Below are positions 55,601-64,000 of a stretch of 64,000 bases of DNA, piece by piece. Source of the stretch: Antennarius striatus (taxonomy: Eukaryota > Chordata > Actinopteri > Lophiiformes > Antennariidae); assembly GCF_040054535.1 (NCBI RefSeq), contig NC_090798.1, positions 2,546,501 through 2,610,500 on the forward strand, given 5' to 3'. The translations under genes were made by a program, and so were the position numbers. How positions within the stretch are numbered: position 1 is the first letter of the stretch; the number at the start of each line of letters is the position of its first letter. The notes below the pieces were generated by a model. The model searched no databases. It had not been told where the DNA came from and saw only the letters and a program-made list of their open reading frames with translations.

Positions 55601-56602
55601 GCACCTTCAAGTAAAACCTCCTCAAACCGTTTTTTTTTTTTTTTTGTCTTTCACACTTTGTCGCTCCGCGTCTGCGACGCTTCTCCTCTCATCTCCGCTT
55701 CTGTCGTCCCTCAGGTGTCCCGTCATGTTGGTGGTGGGTGATCAGGCTCCCTACGAGGACGCTGCTGTACGTTTTCGTTGCTAAAATGACTCTGAAGTTG
55801 AATGAACTGGCGTGTTTCACGTGTTTGTGTTGAATTAAGATGCTTTTAGAGTGACAGACTCTACTGTTGTTCCTTCTGTCACCACTAGGTGGAGTGCAAC
55901 AGCAAATTGGACCCAACATCAACCTCATTCCTAAAAGTAACTAAAGCTGACGTCTTTTTCGTTCTCTTTAATTTTTTTGTCATGTGACCCTGATTTAACC
56001 CTTTATTGTCCGTTCTGCACAGATGGCCGATGCTGGCGGTCTCCCTCAGCTGACCCAGGTAATGACAAATGAACAGCCCATTTCTGATGGGTTAAACGTG
56101 ACTCTTTAAGCTACGACATGCAACAATAAAAGGACACACCAACTTTTTCTGGCCATCTTGCATCAATTTCAGAAATTAAAGGCTTTTAGCTGCGCCTAAT
56201 AGTGCAGAAAATACTTTATTATGCTAATATTATTGGAATTTGAATCACATCTTTTCTTGTTTGCTTGCAGCCCGCAAAACTGACGGAGGCTTTCAAGTAT
56301 TTCATCCAAGGAATGGGTTACAGTAAGTTCACGTCATCCGTAAAACAAAAAAATATGCGACACAAATTTAATAAAATGTCCGTGAAAGCTAAATTTGTGG
56401 AGCTAAATTTTTTTTTTTTTATTCTTGTCCATCAACAGTGGCTTCGTCTTGCATGACCCGCCTGTCCCGCTCGCGCACCACCTCCCTGTCCTCCTCTTAC
56501 TCCATGGACGGCTCCCGCTCGCGCTCGCGCACCCTGTCCCAGGGCTCGCAGGGGGGCCAGATGCCACCCAGCCCCTCCCAAACGATGGAGGTGTCGTGCT
56601 GA
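52232..56602 (+). CDS. ndrg2: NDRG2 (N-myc downstream-regulated family, alpha/beta-hydrolase-like)
   Basis: Cytoplasmic NDRG-family protein with roles in stress signalling, differentiation and growth suppression; no enzyme activity is known. Fifteen coding exons: 52232-52303, 53708-53749, 53874-53979, 54058-54178, 54644-54706, 54799-54859, 54980-55066, 55240-55296, 55372-55475, 55572-55610, 55715-55766, 55889-55936, 56023-56058, 56271-56322 and 56439-56602. All junctions are GT-AG and in phase: 367 residues, against about 371 in mammals. The start is [17 protein letters not shown]. The hydrolase fold shows [40 protein letters not shown] (where a true hydrolase would have GxSxG), [20 protein letters not shown] and [12 protein letters not shown]. 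The tail has [11 protein letters not shown], a phosphorylation-type Ser/Arg cluster (RSRSRT), and ends MEVSC as in NDRG2. The 42-base second exon ([14 protein letters not shown]) matches the mammalian cassette exon that distinguishes NDRG2 isoforms. Confidence 0.95.
52314..52376. repeat. (CA)n microsatellite just after ndrg2 coding exon 1
   Basis: A CA tract interrupted by GCGG begins only about ten bases after the splice donor at 52304. Confidence 0.95.
52493..52553. repeat. (TG)n microsatellite
   Basis: Pure TG tract inside the first coding-region intron of ndrg2. A further TG tract follows at 52649-52688. Confidence 0.95.
52832..52863. promoter_or_regulatory. Perfect 13-bp palindrome resembling nuclear-receptor half-sites
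   Basis: CCACCAGGGGTCA (52832-52844) and TGACCCCTGGTGG (52851-52863) are exact reverse complements separated by CACTGC. Each arm ends in GGGTCA, the core half-site of nuclear receptors, arranged as an inverted repeat with six spacer bases. It is in the ndrg2 intron after coding exon 1. Binding is not shown. Confidence 0.4.
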
Positions 56603-57515
56603 AAGAAGAAAGAAACTATAAAAGCTGATAGGGACGGAGAGCTAGCCAAGCAAAAAATAAATAAATAAAAAGGAAGGGAAAAGGTGAAGCTTGACAAAAA
56701 AAAAGGAAGCAGGAAGGAGACGAGTTGGTCACTTATTTGTCGCTAAACATCCACCGTCATTCCCCCATCAGAGCAGATAGGAGTAGAGGAGGACGAGGAG
56801 GGACGGAGCGGATAGGAGTTTCCACATTTTGCACCACTTAGTAAAGTCCAGTCTCTCCTCACATCTCTACCTACTGATAATAAAGTTATTGCTTTGAGGA
56901 GATTAAAGATTAAAAAAGGGAGGATGTGTGGAAAAAATGGCAACCAGTCTTCTGTCCCACCCCCCCACCCCCCCACAGGAGTCAACCCTTTAATTAGTTT
57001 ATAGAATCTACAGAACTTGCATTAACCAATAGTAATAATTCTGAAAATTGTATTGTTATTGATTATCTTGTTTAAGACGGAGCTAACCATGATGACGATG
57101 ATGATATAATTAAAAAAAACATTTTTCTCTTTATTACTTCAACGACTTTAAAGTAACATAGATAAAGACAAACTATAGCGGAGATACTTATAACGTGTGT
57201 CGATTAGGTTTTATTGTTTTGGTTGTTTTTTTTTTTTTTTTGCTTTATTTTGTAATTTGTTTTTCTTGTTTCTTCGAACCTGAACTCGACAAAGAGGAGG
57301 AACCTTCTTATTGGTTGAAGGTAGCAGCCAATGAGCGGCGTCATAGCAACAGCCTCCTCTTTTTGGTGGTTGCCAGGTTGTCATTGTCTTCCGTGTGACC
57401 CCGTGGGGCAGGAAGTGGTTTCTTTCTCTTCTTCTTCTTCTTCTTCTTCTTCTGGGTTGTTTGGAAGTTGCATGCGTGATTTCAGCCCAAATGATCGTAT
57501 TTGTCTTTTATATAC

Positions 57516-57550
<35 letters not shown>

Positions 57551-58940
57551 GATTCGGTTGGAGAGTGCTCAGTGAGTGTGATCTGAAGGTAAAGCATACA
57601 TTAGGTGAGACTGAGGGTGCTTGATGCACGTTAGCGAGCTAGCACTCTATCATAAACACTAGTCGCACACGAATTAGTGCTTCCAATTTCACCGGCCGTC
57701 TCTTGCTGAGCGCTGACACGCCACACTTGTGTTCTACTGGACGATAACGTCATAAAAACACAAGTTTGGATGGTGCGTTCAGGTGTCAAAAGACGTGGCC
57801 GGAAGGGATCACTGTGTTCATCCTCTGGGTTGTGAAGCTCTTAGCCTTGCCTGCGCATGGATACCTCCTAACAAACCCAGCTAAGCTATACTTGAGTTTC
57901 TTGTGGCGACGGGAGTGAAAGTGAAGACACGTTTAAAGCCACGGCGTGGGGGTTTTAGATGTGACGTGGGAGTAAACGTGAGATGTGTGTTTTTGTTTTT
58001 CTGTAAGCACAAGTAATGCAGTGTCGAGGGTCAGGGATGAAGTGGGGGGGGGGAGTCGGATTTAATTTGAGACCAGAATACCAGCCCCATCACTGCCAGC
58101 ACACTGAGGTCTATTTATTTTTATGGTTTTTTTTTTTTTTGGTAAAATTTGTACCTAGAATCGACCAATCTACAGCTGTGGCCCTAAAATATGCGTTACT
58201 GCCAAAACAAAATCCCTTAAAATTTGGGTTTTTTGTCAGAAAATAATCTCTGAATCTGAATTAATTGTACTTAATTCATATAAAACAGCAGATTAACAAA
58301 GCGTACCACTGCCCCTGTGACTACCCAGTCATTAGATGGACCTTATTCTGAAAAGAACTTGGACCTGTCACACCTGTGTGTTTGATTTCGGTTCTTTAAT
58401 AAGCTTCACTACTATTTTTTTTTTTTGTGATTCTTTCACACGATTAATATTCCGTGAGGCGCTCGAGATGGTTTGTCCTGAGGAGTTTTAATTGTAAATT
58501 GTGACGTCACTCAAGAACTACCAAATGAAGGATAATGAATGAAGCTCAGAAGAAAAATAAAATCAGCCAAATAAAGATTAGTCTTTGAGAGTTGAGTGGG
58601 GCTGAGTGTTTGTAAATGCTTGTCCATTCTATCTGTTTTCTTGTTTGTTTGTCTCTTATTTTTTTAATTCTATCATCTTTTCTTTGTGTTTTCGGATTTT
58701 TTTTTTTTTTTTAAATCTCTATGGAATGTTAGTTTACCGTCCTGATGTGCCCACAAGTTAGTTAACTGTGTGATCGTTGTTGTGTAACTTTTTTAGCATT
58801 AGCGCCAACAAGGAAGAATAATATTAACAATGAAAAAAAGAACTAAAGAGAATACAATCAAATTTAAATGTGTGGGTAATTTCTCTGTGTAAAACAATGG
58901 ACACCATAAAAAACAGACTTAAATATTAATAAAAGCTTAA
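56603..58940 (+). other. ndrg2: Probable long ndrg2 3' UTR
   Basis: No coding frame. AATAAA at 56879-56884, near 58556 and 58571, and near 58930 are possible polyadenylation points. Contains a CTT run (57429-57451), a TG tract (57518-57549) and several T-runs of 12-18 bases. NDRG transcripts are known for long 3' UTRs. Where this one ends is uncertain. Confidence 0.45.
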
Positions 58941-59861
58941 CAAATATTCTGTCTCCTGTGATGCATTTTCCAGATTGCTGATATAATTTTGTTTTTTGTA
59001 TATTAGCTGTGTCGGAGTTAAATATTTGACTAAACATTTATAGTTACCATGACATATATGATTTCCTTGAAACAAACTTGTGTTGGTGGAAATGGTGGTA
59101 TAATCTCTATAATCCCTGATGGATAAAATACATAAAAATTACTGGATCCTTACAGATTGCAAGAAAAAATTATAATGTTAAACCTCAATAATGCCTTTTA
59201 AGAGTGTTGGGGTTTGCAGATACACAGAATCTTCACTTATTTCTGCATGTAGAAAATGTAAAACCACAATGCTGGAGATGATAGAAATAAAACTCAATAA
59301 TCTCTTGGTTTGGATTTTATTTCTTATACATTTGGAAACTTTTGCATGTCTGATGTAATAAAAAAAAAGACTCCAATTTCCTCATCTGTCAGCAATAAGT
59401 TCCACAACGCCCAACAGGAGGCCAGAGGAACCGGTCGGTGCGCATTGAGATGAGCTTGAGTGACGAGAACAGCACCGGAAGAGGCAGGAATTAACACCAG
59501 ATTTCAAAATAATGGCCAACAAGTCGCTAACACCACTTATTCCGTTTAAGGTGAGCCAAACAAGGCAAAAATATTTGATGATTTGATTGGATGTGACCGT
59601 CTGCTGCGGGAGTACACCCACCGGAAGGAGGCAACAGGTCAACTATGGGGCGCGAATGAGCGTGCGCGGGGAAATGCTTTTATTTTGAAATCCGTTCCCG
59701 ACGGATATTACGTGTTATCTACCTGAGCGCTTGACGCAGGTGTCTCAACGTGATTCCCGTCAATACTGAGGACGCGGAGAGGCGCGCTAATGTGAAAATC
59801 TGAGCATCGGGTTAAATAATAATACACTTTTAACCTCATTGATAAATATCGAACTTTACTG
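58941..59861. other. Intergenic and promoter region of the adaptor-like gene
   Basis: AT-rich to about 59380, then CpG-bearing from 59390 to 59790 (GCGCGAATG, GCGTGCGCGGGG, GACGCGGAGAGGCGCGC). That block is a reasonable promoter for the gene starting at 59862. No gene is supported here. Confidence 0.45.
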
Positions 59862-62800
59862 ATGTTGACGGAACAAACAAACGAGGTGAGTCTGAATTTA
59901 TTTTATTTAAACAAAAACAAAATAGCAATTCAAGTCAGTTTATTTTACGTTTCCATTGGTTTTTCAATGTTTATGAGGAAAATGCGTTCGATCATGAGGA
60001 GAGCGCTGCAGCAGCAGTCTCTACATTCAGGGAGAGACGAGCTGTGAGTATTTTTTTTTTTAATTTATTTTTTTTATTTTGTGTACCTGGGTTGGGAAAT
60101 CTGCGGCTGAAGTCATTCTTTTTAGGTCCTCATAAACACTGCCAAACATTTTCTGCATTCCATTTAGCTTGTTTGACACATTTCATGCTCAAAACAGGTG
60201 AATAAACTAACAGGTGGGTGTTTGTTTGTTTTTTTTTAAATTACTGGTAACCCAGGTGTTATTTATCTGGCTCTTATTATCTGTTGGATGGCTTTCTGTT
60301 AAAGAAGAGAGGCTTGTGGAGCCAAACCCAGTGTGGAATGATGTCAGCTCTCCTGATTGCCTGAAGCTTTGTCATGTCTGTGAATGATGGCTGCATGCAA
60401 AGGGGAGAAAACTGCTCCAATCAGTCTTTGGATTCTCCTCATTGTGTGGCTTTCTTGTGGTGAAAGCGTAACTACGTCTGCAGTCTTGAAACATGCATTG
60501 TGTGCATGAATGTTCATCCTGCTAAAGAAACAACTATTCAACACACACACACACACACACACACTGCAAACTTCTGTTAAGGCAGTCCAGCTTCACCAGT
60601 TGACCAAGTAAACCTTTACCTAGAATTCGGAATTATGTGCTGTCGTTATTAGTTTGATAGATATTCAAGTAATCCATCAATAATTGTGATTTTCTGCGGG
60701 ATCTGGCTCAATAGCTTTTTGAAATGCATCATGGGGGTGTCAGTCTGTCATTTCTGTCCAGATATCTAGCTAGAAGATAGAATTTAATGTAAAATAAAAT
60801 CAAAAATCAAAATGAATTGTTTCCTTGGCTCATATCCTTCCTGTTTAAAAAATATAATTAAAACCTGGCCCATTGCTTTTAGTGTAATTCTGATCACAGC
60901 TAAAAGTACAGAATTATTGTGATTATTCAAACAACTTTATGTGTAATTTCATCCTGCATAGCTCTGTTTGGTTGTTTTGGGATTTAAACCCAGCACAGGT
61001 AATGTTTCTGTAGATTTCCACTGATTAAAGAGTCGATCACTGTTATGCGTTGCATAACAGCAGCGTGTCTGTTTTGGTCTCTGGCGTTTGTGCGTCATTT
61101 TATTTGTATTATGCATTTCTGAGGAAGTGATCATCACAATCTGAATGTAAACCGTTTGTTGAGTCATGAGCTAAACAAATATTTCCTTTATGTCTTTTCT
61201 TCAGAGTCTGGAGAAGCTGCAGTTCATGATGAAGAGAGTTTCCGAAAGTCCTTTCCATAAAGCTTACAGGGTAAATACACAATAAAACCTTGTCTTTTAT
61301 TTGTTGAAAAAAAAAAAAAAAACATTTTTAGAGACAAACCGGTTAGAGGAGACTGATCCACACAGAAATGCGGGTTGGAGATCTATAATGAAGTCAGACT
61401 TTACCTCTATATTGCAGAATCTACCTTTGAGTTATCAGCAATGATATTTTCCACGTTGCAAAGCGGAGACAATAAAAAAATTTGTGGCTTTTAACTTTCC
61501 CATGGTTCCCAGGATGGCGAGCTCTTGGTTAAATCCTCATCGGCTGCAAAAGACGAGGATGAAAACCAGCAGGTGGACATCGGACAGGTGAGGAGAAACG
61601 TACAAGACGACAAAAAAAACAACTCTTTTCATTTTAAGAAGTTTATTGTTATGGATGCATCTTCAGAATGATTTGCATAAACAGGTTAAAGCCACACCCT
61701 TTTCCTCTGTTAAGTAATGATCCGATCGCGAATCGCGCTGAGATCTCTCCGTAGGCCCAAAGTCGTCAGACCAGAACTCAAACTCAAGGCCTGGGGGTCA
61801 AATGTGGCCCTCGTCATCATTTTATGTGGCCCTGGAGAGAATAAAAGTTTAGAAAGAAATAAGTCAAAAGTGCGCTTTGACAAAAAACTACATTTCCCAC
61901 AATGCAATAATTAAGCCTATTTTAACCCATTTTAACTCTGAAACATTTCAAACAAAGTTAACATCCTAACTCGTGTCTGATGTTATTTTTCTTTATTGAT
62001 TGATAGTTTGATCCTTGATTGATGGAGTTCTGTGGGTTTAATAACCTGATAAATTAAAAGGATTTAAGTTATAATAGAGCAACAAGCAAACATGTTTGTA
62101 ATGTTTGTAACTGGAATAAGTAATAAATTCAGTTATTTAACATTAAGGAGTAGTTACAGTTACTTTACATTATATTGAGTTACATTTACTTACATTTATT
62201 AGTTACATCTGGCCCTTTGAGGACACGTTATGCTGATGTGGCCCTCGGTGAAAATCAGTTTGAACCCCCCTGCTCTAAAGAGTCTTTTTGGGGTTCTTTC
62301 TTTACGTTGTTTACGTTGTGCGCGTCCTACTGAGAACCGGCTCCACGGGTTTCATTCTTGCCGTGTCACCGTCTGACTTGCAGAACAAACTGCAGGAACG
62401 GTTCCATCTAACTTCTCAGGTATGCTGCTAGATGCCAGTTTCCATTCGATGACTCCGTCAACAGTCTAACGCTGCTTTTTCTTTATCTTCTTTCTTTATC
62501 AGACTGGAACCGGTGGAGATTTATCCAGAACCAATCCGTTCTCGAAAGATTATTTGGTTCCTACCAAACCAGCCCCACCTCCCAGAGGAAACCTCTCCAG
62601 AACCCAGCTGCCAAAAAGCACCCATCAGTTTAAAAGTCTCTTCCCAGCTGCTGATGGAGGTGATTCACCTCCTGCTGAACGCTCCAGGGAGGAGAACCTC
62701 TTCGGTAAACCTCCCGTGAACGGTTTGGTCGACCCGTTTAAATCTCCTTCAAACGAGGAGGACGATCTGTTCCTGTCTCCACGGCCTCCGGCGGGACGGT

Positions 62801-63401
62801 TCGACGCCGCCGTCAACACGCCTGAGTTGTTTCAAGCAGTTCCGACTAAAAGTGAGAACGCGTTCCATTCCAAAAACAACAAAGAGAGCCTTTTGGACGT
62901 GTCCTATGAGAATCACCTGTTTAGTCCATCCAGAAAGACATCCGACTCGATCCCGAGCCCAGTTACGAGAGATTTATTCCCAGACTTCTCTAGTTTGGAT
63001 GACCCGCTTGCGACTACTCCTTCAAAGCATGACCTTCCCCCGTTTCCTTCAAATGGGACTCGAGATCTTGTCCGAACTCTTCCCTCAAGGAATACCACCC
63101 AGGATATGTTTAACGCCACCTCCAGCAATCCAGATCCCGGGTTCTCTAAATCCTCTCTCAACGGTACGTCGGAAATGAAGTCGGACAAGAATCCGAACTC
63201 CCAAGACCTCTTCGAGGTAACAACGTCGGAATCGCGGCCGACCTCCCGACCCCAGACGTCTTTCGCATCATTCGACGACGACGACGATGCAACCACATCC
63301 CAGGAACCCACCGGGGACGGTCTCCAACCCACGCCATTCACCCGGGCCAGGAATCTGTGTGTGTCGACGGGACAGTCTCCGTCTGATATGACCCACGTAG
63401 G

Positions 63402-63443
<42 letters not shown>

Positions 63444-63902
63444 TTTATGGACAAGCAGTATGAAAGAGATAAGAGTAACTTAAAAGTAAGTGAGTTTTAG
63501 TAGTACTGTTCTAGTAGAAACAACCTGTTCTGCTTTATAACTCATGTCAATTCTACTTACTGCAGGTTTCGACATTCAGGCGTCCACCAAGACCGCTGCC
63601 TCGGAAAAGATCAAGGAAACCATCAGTGTCGGAAAAACCCCTCGTATCGGAGAAACCACCCGTGCCAGAAAAGCCCCCCACACCAGTAAAACACGTATGC
63701 AAAGACCAGTTTGTGGCTGCGTTTTATTCATTATTATTGTTTTGCTCATTAATTTCTCCAATATTATGCAAATTATTTTGCTTCTTTTTGTCTTTTGGAC
63801 CTTTTTCAGGTCAAACCGGACAGAATTCTTCCAAACACTCCTCCTAAGCCCGGCGTCAGACCTCCACCCAAACCAGTCGTTCCTCACAAACCCAAATCTG
63901 TG
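59862..63902 (+). CDS. Endocytic-adaptor-like protein, 5' part (runs past window)
   Basis: I do not recognise this gene by name. Eight coding exons are visible: 59862-59885, 59978-60043, 61205-61270, 61513-61587, 62384-62419, 62503-63396, 63566-63694 and 63810-63902. All are phase 0 at both ends, giving 461 residues, and the last ends at a GT donor, so the gene continues to the right. It starts MLTEQTNEENAFDHEESAAA; the exon 2 acceptor (TTATGAG) is weak but the frame holds. A basic helical part (SLEKLQFMMKRVSESPFHKA) is followed by the large exon 6. That exon has NPF (TNPFSKDYL), DPF (VDPFKSP) and repeated xLF motifs (NLFGKP, DLFLSP, ELFQAV, HLFSPS, DLFPDF, DLFEVT) in a Ser/Pro-rich disordered chain. 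Exons 7-8 are proline and lysine rich (PPPKPVVPHKPK), suiting SH3 binding. NPF binds EH domains and DPF/xLF bind adaptin ears, so a clathrin-trafficking role (stonin, epsin or FCHo-like) is inferred only. Confidence 0.6.
60541..60564. repeat. (CA)n microsatellite in intron 2
   Basis: Short pure CA tract in the second intron of the adaptor-like gene, seen directly. Confidence 0.9.
61775..62275. mobile_element. hAT-like nonautonomous element, copy 2 (reverse of copy 1)
   Basis: In the intron between exons 4 and 5 of the adaptor-like gene. Its interior is close to the reverse complement of the copy at 46510-47009: GTCTGATGTTATTTTTCTTT, GATAGTTTGATCCTTGATTG and ATGGAGTTCT all match. The right end GTTTGAACCCCCCTG is the terminal repeat. 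The left end (CTCAAACTCAAGGCCTGGGG) is more worn and no clear target duplication is seen. Confidence 0.75.
63403..63441. repeat. (CA)n microsatellite beside exon 6 donor
   Basis: A CA tract starts seven bases after the splice donor at 63397 in the adaptor-like gene. Confidence 0.95.
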
Positions 63903-64000
63903 GTATGAACGCTGTCGACACAATAAGCTGTTTGTTTGTTTGTTTGTTTGTCCTGGGATGTCGTTCCAAACTGTTTGTGTGTGTGTGGTTTTTTTTACAT

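Noticed and set aside
59978-60043. Alternative frame starting MRSIMRRALQQQ in this exon
   Set aside because: Joining it to the next exon at 61205 gives an early stop, while the Glu-Asn-Ala-Phe frame stays open across all eight exons.

Overview
The window looks like about 64 kb of a teleost (ray-finned fish) nuclear genome. It has intron-bearing vertebrate genes with canonical GT-AG junctions, very dense CA/TG microsatellites, fish-type retroposon tails, hAT-like nonautonomous elements, and a worn Tc1-like transposase fragment at the left edge. I rebuilt the gene models by hand from reading frame, splice signals and recalled family sequences. No database search was run.

Layout. Positions 1-365: Tc1-type transposon fossil (minus). 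533-2115: leukotriene B4 receptor-like GPCR (ltb4r, plus, three coding exons). 3378-6184 and 13315-9565: two kelch-like genes of KLHL33 type, tail to tail, with matching intron positions, so an inverted duplication. 18166-15829: a six-exon minus-strand gene for a 225-residue protein with a C-terminal membrane segment that I do not recognise; its GC-rich promoter is near 19.1-19.3 kb. 21312-24544: a nine-exon short formin of FHOD type (545 aa). About 25.6-32.6 kb: hnrnpc, with a probable untranslated first exon, a 4.8 kb intron and seven coding exons (300 aa). 33.5-41.9 kb: no gene seen, only repeats. About 42.0-56.6 kb: ndrg2, with a tentative untranslated first exon, a 10 kb intron and fifteen coding exons (367 aa), followed by a probable long 3' UTR. 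59862-63902: the first eight coding exons of a gene that runs off the right edge; its product carries NPF, DPF and many xLF motifs plus a proline-rich tail, like an endocytic adaptor.

From recalled human gene maps, LTB4R, KLHL33, HNRNPC and NDRG2 all lie in human 14q11.2, so the window is probably an ancient conserved linkage block. The genes do not form one pathway: there is a chemoattractant receptor, two putative Cullin-3 adaptors, an actin assembly factor, a pre-mRNA packaging protein, an alpha/beta-hydrolase-like signalling protein and a probable trafficking protein.

The most interesting items are the divergent klhl33 pair (one with a huge acidic N-terminal extension), the unrecognised tail-anchored protein, the truncated FHOD-like formin, the putative adaptor, an exon of ndrg2 flanked by complementary TG and CA tracts, and several strong palindromes. 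I saw no retrovirus, Polinton, CRISPR or RNA gene.
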